A stretch of 14,792 nucleotides of DNA from M55B154 sp964345775 (GTDB lineage: Bacteria; Spirochaetota; UBA4802; UB4802): contig CAYFSO010000079.1 of assembly GCA_964345775.1 (NCBI GenBank), forward strand, positions 1 to 14,792. The letters are read 5' to 3'. Below, one piece after another: positions 1 through 8,239 of this stretch. The notes under the pieces were generated by a model that worked only from the letters and a program-made list of their open reading frames with translations, was not told the DNA's origin and made no database searches. A program made the position numbers and the translations under genes. How positions within the stretch are numbered: the first letter of the stretch is position 1; each line of letters opens with the position of its first letter.

Positions 1-23
1 AGGACTCACGGATGGCCGCTTAG

Positions 24-665
24 CCAGCCACATCACGTATCGCCATCACTGATCAGGGACACGGCATACAGCCCGATGACCTGCAGAAAATATTCGACCC
101 CTACTTCAGCACCAAGGACCATGGTTCCGGGCTGGGACTTACCACCAGCTATTCCATTATTCACAAACACGGCGGCCACATAGTGGTGGATTCCACTCCC
201 GGCAAGGGAAGTACTTTTTACATTTACCTGCCGGTTTCAGCTAACAGCACCTCGTCGAAAGAAGAGAGCATGGAGCAGCCGGATAACAGCATTGACGGCT
301 CAGTTCTTGTTATGGACGATGAAGAGGCTATAAGGAATATACTCTCACAATATCTCCAGCAACTTGGATGCACGGTAACAACAGCAAGTGACGGTGAAGA
401 AGCATTGGGGTTATTCAGGGAGAATATGAATAATGAAGAAGGGTTTGACCTGGTTATCCTGGACCTGACGGTGCCGGCAGGCATGGGCGGCATCGAGTGC
501 CTGCAGCACCTTAAAAAGATTGAACCAGGGGTGCGTGCCATCGTAACAAGCGGCTACTCTGACAACCCCGTAATGGCGGATTTCAAGAGGTACGGCTTCA
601 GCGGCGCATTACCCAAACCGGTTAATTTCAAATCACTGAAAGCCGCGGTTACCAAATCCATGTAG
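24..665 (+). CDS. Hybrid sensor histidine kinase, C-terminal part (HATPase + receiver), 5' end missing or broken
   Basis: This is the 3' end of a two-component hybrid kinase. Translating from base 24, the protein shows the ATP-binding boxes of a HATPase_c domain: DQGHGI (G1, bases 51-68), IFDPYFSTK (F box), GSGLGL (G2, 123-140) and GKGSTF (G3). A short linker leads into a complete receiver domain. There the acidic pair DD, the phosphoacceptor Asp in VILDLTVP (codon at 462), the Ser/Thr in VTSGYS and the Lys in LPKPV are all present. In this family ATP drives His autophosphorylation followed by transfer to the receiver Asp. The N box, His domain and any sensor domain lie left of the window. 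A TAG at 21-23 interrupts the frame, and the first standard start after it is GTG at 183, which would cut the ATPase domain. The gene is therefore probably frameshifted near 24-49, or this is an assembly-edge error. It converges on the deacetylase-like gene with a 7-bp gap. Its signal and target are unknown. Confidence 0.82.
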   Translation, partial: PATSRIAITDQGHGIQPDDLQKIFDPYFSTKDHGSGLGLTTSYSIIHKHGGHIVVDSTPGKGSTFYIYLPVSANSTSSKEESMEQPDNSIDGSVLVMDDEEAIRNILSQYLQQLGCTVTTASDGEEALGLFRENMNNEEGFDLVILDLTVPAGMGGIECLQHLKKIEPGVRAIVTSGYSDNPVMADFKRYGFSGALPKPVNFKSLKAAVTKSM

Positions 666-672
666 CATCATA

Positions 673-3213
673 TTACCGGTACGAGATCTCGGCCACGGGA
701 TCACTGGTCTTGAGAACCACGTCACCTGTTGCTATGTTCCGGTAGACGATCTGGCAGTGTTTTATTCGAACAACTTTCCTGCCCGGCGGCAGTGTTATCC
801 TGAAATAGAGATCCCGTGTTGACCCGTCTGATGAAAACACCTTTATTGTTTTAGCAGTATGGGTTACCTGTATATGGGTACCCGCATAAAAAACCATTTC
901 ACCGTACGCGTCTTTCACCGTCATCCAGCGAAGCCAGGGGGCATTTTTTTCCAACATGGAAAACTCTTTTGTAAATCCCTGTTTCAACCAGTTCCACCCG
1001 GAATACTCCTTTGACCTGCTTTCATCGAAGACGTCATCCGGATGTATAAAATGGCTCACTACCCCCATGTTATGGACGGCGTCATACAGTGAAAACCTGC
1101 CGTAATTCTGCAGGTAATACCCCGACGTGATCCTGGGCATCTGGAAAAACCTGTTGTCTTCTGTCCATGTAAATTCCTGTGTGCGCTCACCCAGCCTGCT
1201 GGTATACAATGCCGCTATCACCCTGATCTCGGGAAAGACATTCGCAATAGCTTTCATGCCGTCATCATCAATAATATTATGCGGTGCCACGTAGCTAACG
1301 GGGAGCATGGCTTCTCCATACAGGGCTATCCACTCCCGGCGTGCTATTCGCAGCGCGTCTTCCATGGCCTCCCTGTGGGGCCAGGGCTCAGACTTGTAAT
1401 GCCCTGGACGGGTGGTGGTAAGCGACATGTGGTTGAACCCGTGCAGTCCCAGCTCCCAGCCATTGCGCAAAACATTCTTTCCCATTTTCACACTGAGATT
1501 ATCTTCAGCCAGGTAGAAGTCCTTTATTTCAAAGGCATCGTCTTTATCCCCTTCTGTCTTCAAGTTGTAGTTAAATATAAGGTAAGAGGAGTATTTAAAC
1601 CCAAGCTTTTTTTCGAGCATCCTGATATCGTTATACCAGGTATCCTGGATGAAGTCAGTGTCCTTTTCTTCAGGATATTTTTTCAACCGTTCAATTATGG
1701 CGGCAATTCTCTTCCTGTTCGTGCTGTCTTCTTCTTTCTCCAGCAGTTCCCGGTAATGCTTGATACGGTAGTCCCTGTATCCAATATTCCACCATGGTGC
1801 GGGAAAATCATCGATCATCATCATCCCGATATTGGCAAGCCCGGTTACGAAAGGTCTTGCAACCACGTGAAGGCTCTGCACAATTGTGCCCCGCATGTTC
1901 TTCGAGGTGGTGAGCATGTCGGTATTCCAGTAAAGGATCTTTCCTTTCCCAACACCGCGTGTCCACATAACCGGGTACTCACCTGCCCGTGCACCGGCAG
2001 CCTTCGCAAGCACCGTACTCCCTTTCACATCAGCCTTTTTCACATTCAGGTCAATATTTTTCGTATCCAGGGATACATTGTTCATAAAGAACGAAGGTGA
2101 GATGGTAAATCCCTCTTTTACAAAGGCGTACTCATTATCGTACGAGGTTACGCCAAGCAATGACCTGTACGAGTCGTTCAACCCGGCATCCCGTATAAAT
2201 ACCAGCCTTCCCCCATTTTTCACGTATGACTCAAGCAGCCCGGCCGGCAGGGAAGAAGTATCTTTAACCGCCACCATAACAGCCTCGTAAGGCGCCAGGT
2301 CTGCGGGAATACAATTCTCAAGCTCTTTAATTTTTATAATATCACTGCTGATCTTGGCATAGTCCAGGGCCATCTTCACGTTGTCCCTGGCTGCATCATC
2401 ATTTTTTAGATCATCGTCAATAACAACGGCCACGTTCTGGTACCCGCTGTCATAAAACATTGAAGCCCGTATGAACTTCTTCATATCAAGGAGCACCTTC
2501 TCACCCCTGATGACATACTGTTCCATGGCAAACCCGCCGTTGCGGGAAGTGAGTATTACGCTTGAATCTCCCCGGTTGGGGATGTCCTTTTTGTCGGTTC
2601 TTCTTACTTTCAGGTACGTGGTCACGTCATCACGAACCGGCACTATCTGCTGGTAGTGTTTGGATATTGCAACGTTTTGCTTTGCGTCCTTCTCAACCAT
2701 CCCGGGATCACGGTACACGATCTGCAGACGCGAAGGATCGTTGGTCCAGAAACCACGAAAGTTGAACCCCATTTTAAGGAACAGTGGCTTTATGTGCTTT
2801 TCCATCAGGTCCCATTTTTCCTTCCCGTCCTCCCTGTAGCCGTAGGCACCGTAGGAGTTCACGATAACCACTTTTACCCCTTTATCAATTGCCGTATCAA
2901 GAAAATGGGCGTACTCCACAGCCTTGTCCCTGTCTTCGGCAAGGCCGCCGTTGAACCAGGTAACGACCGCCCGCACCTCCTTAAGATCAGAAATATCGGG
3001 GACATCATCGCTGAAGTCATGGTACCTCACCTGTAACCCCAGTGACTTCAGATCCTCCTGGAAAAACCATGCGAGGGGGTTGTCCTTTTCTGAATACCCT
3101 TCCGTTGACCTGTAAAGCCCGAGCACGGTTTTTCCCCGTGGCAGGGCCATGGCCGGCATCACCAGCAGAAAGGTTAAAGCCGCGGCAGCCGCAACAACAA
3201 ATACCCTTTTCAT
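673..3213 (-). CDS. Secreted polysaccharide deacetylase-like protein with N-terminal amidotransferase-like fold (DUF2194-like)
   Basis: The product is 846 residues with a signal peptide (basic MKR, then a hydrophobic stretch to MPAMA, about residue 23), so it is probably periplasmic or secreted. Residues about 28-450 look like alternating beta/alpha segments resembling glutamine-amidotransferase-like or trimerisation domains of carbohydrate enzymes. The C-terminal half resembles a NodB/CE4 deacetylase: MMIDDF (Asp468-Asp469), HGFNH (His591, His595), APHN (His645) and SHFIHP (His721, His724) could supply the catalytic Asp and metal-binding His residues. From memory, this arrangement matches the DUF2194 type; no domain search was run. 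The start is chosen at 3213 because it gives a signal peptide and leaves a 31-bp gap after the upstream stop. Upstream in-frame ATGs, out to 3426, would overlap the upstream gene and bury the signal peptide. No clear Shine-Dalgarno site is visible, so translation may be coupled. By analogy with PelA or PgaB it may trim acetyl groups from an exported glycan. It is the last gene of the minus-strand run. Confidence 0.78.
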   Translation of the reverse strand: MKRVFVVAAAAALTFLLVMPAMALPRGKTVLGLYRSTEGYSEKDNPLAWFFQEDLKSLGLQVRYHDFSDDVPDISDLKEVRAVVTWFNGGLAEDRDKAVEYAHFLDTAIDKGVKVVIVNSYGAYGYREDGKEKWDLMEKHIKPLFLKMGFNFRGFWTNDPSRLQIVYRDPGMVEKDAKQNVAISKHYQQIVPVRDDVTTYLKVRRTDKKDIPNRGDSSVILTSRNGGFAMEQYVIRGEKVLLDMKKFIRASMFYDSGYQNVAVVIDDDLKNDDAARDNVKMALDYAKISSDIIKIKELENCIPADLAPYEAVMVAVKDTSSLPAGLLESYVKNGGRLVFIRDAGLNDSYRSLLGVTSYDNEYAFVKEGFTISPSFFMNNVSLDTKNIDLNVKKADVKGSTVLAKAAGARAGEYPVMWTRGVGKGKILYWNTDMLTTSKNMRGTIVQSLHVVARPFVTGLANIGMMMIDDFPAPWWNIGYRDYRIKHYRELLEKEEDSTNRKRIAAIIERLKKYPEEKDTDFIQDTWYNDIRMLEKKLGFKYSSYLIFNYNLKTEGDKDDAFEIKDFYLAEDNLSVKMGKNVLRNGWELGLHGFNHMSLTTTRPGHYKSEPWPHREAMEDALRIARREWIALYGEAMLPVSYVAPHNIIDDDGMKAIANVFPEIRVIAALYTSRLGERTQEFTWTEDNRFFQMPRITSGYYLQNYGRFSLYDAVHNMGVVSHFIHPDDVFDESRSKEYSGWNWLKQGFTKEFSMLEKNAPWLRWMTVKDAYGEMVFYAGTHIQVTHTAKTIKVFSSDGSTRDLYFRITLPPGRKVVRIKHCQIVYRNIATGDVVLKTSDPVAEISYR

Positions 3214-3244
3214 CTGCAGGACGTGAATGGCTTCAATACGCTTT

Positions 3245-6200
3245 TTAATATATCCTGATCTCATACCTGGCATCCAATCTTGAAGTATCTCCTTTCCTGA
3301 AAGGAGTAGATTCACCAGCCCCCGTGGGCTTGACATTTGCCGAACCCATCGCTCCCGATATTTTTTCGGCCAGCAGGCGGGCACGTTTTTCCGAGAGCAC
3401 CTGGTTTGACTGGCCTGTTCCATCATCAGACGTATGAGCTGTTACCTCAACCGTTGTTACACCCCTCATGCCCTTCAGGCGGTCTACCAGCTGATCCAGT
3501 ACCCGCTTCCCTTCAGGGGAAACCGTTACCGATTTCCTGGGATGGATGACACCCTGGTCAAACACGTACAGCGTCTTCACCCCTTTGTCAGATGTTTCCA
3601 TGAAATCAAGCCATATCTCCTGTTTTTCAGAAGTTCCATGATTGCCGGCCACGTCCACCACCTTTAATGTCACGGCAACGGGGATGTTCCATGCAACCGG
3701 TTTCCCGTCTTTATCGGTACCGTTCCATTTTACCACTTCGGGAAGTTTGCCGCTTCCCCTGATTTCCTTCAGCAGCCTGCCATCCACGGAGGTGAATGAA
3801 CACTTCCATGATTCCAGCTCACTGCTGTTGGCATTTACGTTCAATGATACTGTTTCATCGCCGGGTATTATGGATCTCATTGCGGTCTTTACGCTGGCAT
3901 TGACAGAAGTTATTATGCGTATGGACGCCACGGGAGAAGAAACAGTATTGCCATCACCGAATGTAACGCTGATTGACATGTTGTATTTCCCGTCAGGCAG
4001 CACCTTCCCGTTATCGTTTTTGCCATCCCAGGTTATGTCATAGGGAAGGAACTCGAATCCCTTTATTGTTCGAACCCTCCTGTTCCTGCTGTCCCTGAGG
4101 GTCATCACCCATCGTTCAACATCCTGTTTTTCAGTTGCCTGCAGCTCGATACCGGCAGAATCCTTTCTGCCATCGTCGTTGGGAGAGAACATCTCATACG
4201 CGGGGCTGAGTGTAATGGCCCTCTTCTTTCTTGAAAGAAGCAATTCATGCTTCTTTGAGGTATTCTTCTTTCCGGCAGTATTGGTTATGCTGAATGTATA
4301 ATAGTAGGTATCCTGCGGCAGCAGGTTGCTGGCCTTTCCTGTACCATCCCACCTGACGGTTGCAGGAGGTGCACCGGTTCTACTGAATGTTTTCACCTTC
4401 TCACCCTTCTGGTTGAATATCTCTATATCCCAGCTGCTTATCCCCCGCTGGTCAAATGCCGTAAGATTGAAGGTTGTATAGTCATCTTTGCCGTCACCAT
4501 CGGCCGTGATTATTTTCGGACTTGCCGTGATCATCACTATGGGCCGGGCACCTGTTCCTTTTGGGGTATATACCTTGAAGATCTTGCCGGTAACCCCCAC
4601 CTTGAGATCATGGGACACGTAAGGTTCAGGGTTGGGATTTGTATCGGTGGCAGGTACGGTTGAACGGGAGTAGGTATAATCGCAGTTAAGCCGTATCCGG
4701 TCCCATTCCTGGTACAGGTTGAACCCGGGCATCATTGTTGTCTGCTGAAGCGTATCGTATGTATACTGGAAAAACAGTCCGTACTCAAGCCTTCCTTTCA
4801 GCACGTTGTCAACTGCCTGTGAAAATTTGATTCCACCACCATAGCTTGTGAGACTGTCCGGGGCCCAGTATGGCAGGTTTGTAATGGTGCCGCTGTCATA
4901 CTCAAGAAAATCAGTGTCCTCGTAGGTAAGTATACCATTGAGATCAATATTCATATTATATTCAGGGAATCGCAACGCCCTGAAGGCAAACTGGTTATAA
5001 CTTGATATCCTTGTATTATCATCTGAAAGCATGCGATATTTCACACTGTCGTACAGGAACATGCGGTCACTGAGAGGGAAGCTATACTCGGAAAAATTCA
5101 CATCCAGCACGCCCTGGATGGTCTGGCTCTGTATCTCCTCCCTGAACTTCATGCGCAGGGCCTGGGTGAGTTCATTTTCATCTTCAAGTGCATATCCAAG
5201 TTTCAGGTTTATACCGGTCTTTCGCGGGGACAGTATTATTCCGGCCCCGTAATTCAGGGTGCTGTAATTCAGTGACGAGTTGAATTGGTCATCCCCATAG
5301 TCAACTGTTCCCGAGTACATGTTCCCCGATCCCTGCAGGTAGATCCTGGCAGCCAGGGGTATGATATTGAACTCGGTTCTTGCAAACCCTGTATGCACCT
5401 GCGCGGAACCTTCCGATGGATAGTATTCCTGGCCGGTGCTTGTAATGCCACCGGAATCGTCCAGGTTCATGTAACGGTACCCTGCTGAGAAGGTAAACCA
5501 GTCGTTAAAATAATACGTTCCCTGGAGTGTATCAGAGAATCTTGTGGCAATGTTATCAGTAAAATGCGAGAAGGTATTATTCACCTCCGGTGCATACTGT
5601 TTCTGCAGCTTGTAATGGGCCTCCCTTGCCGGTTCGAAGTCGGGCTGGTTGTTTATACAAACACGGTAATTGTCCATGGCCGACTTCCAGTAACCAAGTG
5701 TTTCATGGAGATTCCCAAGCCTGTAGTTTATATCAACATTCAGTGGCTGCACTTCAATTATATACCGGTAATATTCAAGAGCCTTTAACTGGTCTTCCCG
5801 GTTAAGGTGATAATTGGCGATTTCCCTGTAAATGGGCACATTGTCATTTTCAAGATCAAGGAATGACTTCTCGTGCACCTGGCGGATAGTATTATACCCG
5901 ATACCTATCTTTTTGTCCCATTCATTTTGGATTTCATCCAGGCGGCGCAGCATGATCTCCGAATCACGGGCAATGGCGGTAACCATGCTGCCCTTATCAT
6001 CATTACTGGTATTTCCTTTTGCATTTCCGGTCTTCTGTAATTCATTGTATCGCTCAAGAAGCTGTCGTATTTCTGCACTGGAACGCCGTGCCATCTCTGG
6101 ATCTTTTACGGCTTTATCAAGCATGTTTTCTGATACACTGTAATTCTCCCGTGATGCCACAAGCAAAGGATATACAGGAAAAGCATTTTCCGGTGAAGCA

Positions 6201-8233
6201 GAATACACGTCAGCGTACCAGCTTGCAGCACTCCCCGTATTACTTTGCAGCATGTTCAGCAGCCCCATTATTTTCTGGTACCGGTAATTGCCGGGATCTG
6301 CCGAAAGGGACTCCTCTGCCATTTCCATTACCCGGCCATACTTAAATTCCCAGTCAAGGGCATTCTTCTGTGTCACATAACTCTGCACGTCCCTGCTGTA
6401 GGTATTAAGCACATCGTTGAAGCGGGAAAGAACCCTTTCTACCTGGTTCACCTTTTCTTCAAGATCCCTGGCAGCTGCCGCGTCAGCACCAACCCTGTCA
6501 GCAGACAGGTCACCGGGCAGTTCACCACCTTCCCGGTATTCACGGTTCAGGTCACCATACTTGTCATCAAGATCTGCCACTTCCTCCCGCATTGTTTCCA
6601 GCAGGGGCCTGTACAGCTCAAGCTTGAGGGCTTCCAGGTACAATGACAGGAGCTTGTTGTCGGTCTCCTCGATGGCCTTTACAACCTTGATGCTGAGCAG
6701 GTTATTGTATTCACGAACGGCCTCGTCATTCATCTTGTTCCATATATAGGTATCTATGAGGTTTTTTCGTAATTCCACGTCATCAGGATCTTTTTGAAGT
6801 GACTCCCGGTATTCCCGGATTGTGGCACGTCGCTCCTTCTCAAGTTCTCCTTTCACATCCAATGAGAACGAGGATAGCTGCGGATAAATGGAAACCATCC
6901 TTCTGGCGTCATCCAGCACTTTCTCTGCCTTGCTGTTTTCTCCCATGTCCATGTATATCCTGGCGATTTTCCTGTATGCCTTTATCTGCTTTTCATCAAT
7001 CGATATTATCCTGTTAAACTGCTGAATGGCATTGTAGGTTTTCCCTGCCCAGTAATAATTATCACCAAGGGCATATAACACCTCGATATTACTGGGTGCG
7101 ATCCGTTCAGCCCGCTCAAAAATTTCCAGTGCCCTGTTCATTTTACCTTTCCAGGAATACTGCGTGGCCAGCGAGATATAGGCATCAACGTTATTGGGGT
7201 CGATCTGTATTATTTCCCGGTAGTTCTTAATGGCCTCGTCGTACCTGTTGTTCCAGCCTGCAAGAACAGCCAGGAGTTTCCTGGCGGTAATATTCTTGTT
7301 ATCTATTGATATAATATTCTTGTATTCCCTGATGGCTTCATCAAGCCTGTCTGACCAGGCAAGATTGCTGGCAAGCAGCAGCCGCATCTGGATGTCCCCG
7401 GGGTTTCTCTCCAGGTAATCGCGACAGACGTTGATGGCCTTGTCGTACTCGTACAACCATCCATATACCTGGAGCAGGTTGAAAACAACGTCCCTGTTCC
7501 CGGGGGTTCTCCTTACTATGGCCTCGTATTCGGATGCAGGCCTGAAGGTAACACCTTTGCCCCTGGTATCAAAGTTTTCAGGTGCCTTTTCAGGGAACTC
7601 CATAAGCGGTACAAGGTAATCAGAATAGGCGGGCATGAACATGATAGCATCTACGTAGAAATAATAATCCCAGCCGCTTGCGCGCTTCTGGTTTATTCTT
7701 ATTGTGAGGGTGTGTTTGCCCGCGTTAAGAGTACCAGTGGATATTTTTGTCCAGTAGAACCCCCCGTTGGCGTAAAAGTTTTTTACGTATACATTTTCAG
7801 ATGAAGCAGCCCTGTAATTTCCGTCATCTATTTTCCATTCAACAGGCGACGCGTATCCAACACCGTTGCCTGACCTTGAGCCCGGTGGTGTACAGCCCAT
7901 CCAGAAATCATATTTTTTCGACCCGGGTACGTAAAACACGTACGTTGCGTAATATCCCTTGTCAGAAGAGGGGTCTGCCTCCCGGGAGAGCTGCAGTGCA
8001 TAATTCCCGCTGCAGAAAAAGTTATACGTTTTCTCCCTGGCAAAATTGGTGGTAACCGCGTTCTCCCCTTCTATCCATATATAGTTCTTGTATAACACCT
8101 TTTCCGTACCTGTTGAACCCGCAGGTGTACGGCCTTCCTGCGCACTGGTGTTCAACTGAAGCAGGAATGCTGCAGCAACTGCAAGGTAGAATACGTTCAT
8201 ATATGATACAATTGTCCTGTTACTTTTCTTCAT
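3245..8233 (-). CDS. Giant outer-membrane fusion: CBM-like + TPR + beta-barrel + FlgD/CHU_C-type Ig repeats + OmpA-like tail
   Basis: The product is 1662 residues. Visible parts in order are: a signal peptide (1-~31); a beta-sandwich resembling carbohydrate-binding module family 6/35 (~44-202, rich in Tyr/Trp/Gly); TPR repeats (~235-445, e.g. YDEAIKNYREIIQIDPNN); a helical and coiled-coil stretch (~460-640); more TPRs (~620-680, ~800-875); and a run of alternating, aromatic-rich strands typical of an outer-membrane beta-barrel (~885-1225). Three Ig-like repeats of the FlgD/CHU_C kind follow (~1230-1335, 1338-1440, 1443-1540), the first two carrying Asp-rich DGDGKDD and SPNDDGRKD signatures and all three a WDG/WNG motif. 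An OmpA-C-like domain (~1552-1662) ends the protein, with QVLSEKRARLLAEKI and GAGESTP. A TPR scaffold fused to a barrel is the plan of the exopolysaccharide porins PelB, BcsC and PgaA, so glycan export or surface attachment is the best guess. The AGAAGG Shine-Dalgarno site lies in the last codons of the upstream lipoprotein gene, 6 bp away, implying coupled translation. Confidence 0.88.
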   Translation of the reverse strand: MKKSNRTIVSYMNVFYLAVAAAFLLQLNTSAQEGRTPAGSTGTEKVLYKNYIWIEGENAVTTNFAREKTYNFFCSGNYALQLSREADPSSDKGYYATYVFYVPGSKKYDFWMGCTPPGSRSGNGVGYASPVEWKIDDGNYRAASSENVYVKNFYANGGFYWTKISTGTLNAGKHTLTIRINQKRASGWDYYFYVDAIMFMPAYSDYLVPLMEFPEKAPENFDTRGKGVTFRPASEYEAIVRRTPGNRDVVFNLLQVYGWLYEYDKAINVCRDYLERNPGDIQMRLLLASNLAWSDRLDEAIREYKNIISIDNKNITARKLLAVLAGWNNRYDEAIKNYREIIQIDPNNVDAYISLATQYSWKGKMNRALEIFERAERIAPSNIEVLYALGDNYYWAGKTYNAIQQFNRIISIDEKQIKAYRKIARIYMDMGENSKAEKVLDDARRMVSIYPQLSSFSLDVKGELEKERRATIREYRESLQKDPDDVELRKNLIDTYIWNKMNDEAVREYNNLLSIKVVKAIEETDNKLLSLYLEALKLELYRPLLETMREEVADLDDKYGDLNREYREGGELPGDLSADRVGADAAAARDLEEKVNQVERVLSRFNDVLNTYSRDVQSYVTQKNALDWEFKYGRVMEMAEESLSADPGNYRYQKIMGLLNMLQSNTGSAASWYADVYSASPENAFPVYPLLVASRENYSVSENMLDKAVKDPEMARRSSAEIRQLLERYNELQKTGNAKGNTSNDDKGSMVTAIARDSEIMLRRLDEIQNEWDKKIGIGYNTIRQVHEKSFLDLENDNVPIYREIANYHLNREDQLKALEYYRYIIEVQPLNVDINYRLGNLHETLGYWKSAMDNYRVCINNQPDFEPAREAHYKLQKQYAPEVNNTFSHFTDNIATRFSDTLQGTYYFNDWFTFSAGYRYMNLDDSGGITSTGQEYYPSEGSAQVHTGFARTEFNIIPLAARIYLQGSGNMYSGTVDYGDDQFNSSLNYSTLNYGAGIILSPRKTGINLKLGYALEDENELTQALRMKFREEIQSQTIQGVLDVNFSEYSFPLSDRMFLYDSVKYRMLSDDNTRISSYNQFAFRALRFPEYNMNIDLNGILTYEDTDFLEYDSGTITNLPYWAPDSLTSYGGGIKFSQAVDNVLKGRLEYGLFFQYTYDTLQQTTMMPGFNLYQEWDRIRLNCDYTYSRSTVPATDTNPNPEPYVSHDLKVGVTGKIFKVYTPKGTGARPIVMITASPKIITADGDGKDDYTTFNLTAFDQRGISSWDIEIFNQKGEKVKTFSRTGAPPATVRWDGTGKASNLLPQDTYYYTFSITNTAGKKNTSKKHELLLSRKKRAITLSPAYEMFSPNDDGRKDSAGIELQATEKQDVERWVMTLRDSRNRRVRTIKGFEFLPYDITWDGKNDNGKVLPDGKYNMSISVTFGDGNTVSSPVASIRIITSVNASVKTAMRSIIPGDETVSLNVNANSSELESWKCSFTSVDGRLLKEIRGSGKLPEVVKWNGTDKDGKPVAWNIPVAVTLKVVDVAGNHGTSEKQEIWLDFMETSDKGVKTLYVFDQGVIHPRKSVTVSPEGKRVLDQLVDRLKGMRGVTTVEVTAHTSDDGTGQSNQVLSEKRARLLAEKISGAMGSANVKPTGAGESTPFRKGDTSRLDARYEIRIY

Positions 8234-8239
8234 AACAAG

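Noticed and set aside
650..690. A shared bidirectional terminator between the convergent kinase and deacetylase-like genes
   Set aside because: The gap is only 7 bp and no stable hairpin with a T-run is visible around the two stop codons.
1279..2100. A 273-codon plus-strand reading frame opposite the deacetylase-like gene
   Set aside because: It lies wholly antisense to a well-supported gene, and its translation shows no domain pattern or convincing composition.
3214..3426. N-terminal extension of the deacetylase-like gene to an ATG at 3426
   Set aside because: It would overlap the end of the giant barrel gene by about 180 bp and place 71 Arg/Lys-rich residues before a clear signal peptide. 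The start at 3213 is better.
3610..4545. Calling the Ig-like repeats a FlgD hook-cap protein because flagellar genes are nearby
   Set aside because: Only the FlgD-type Ig/CHU_C repeat is shared. It sits within a 1662-residue secreted barrel protein and lacks the FlgD N-terminal region.
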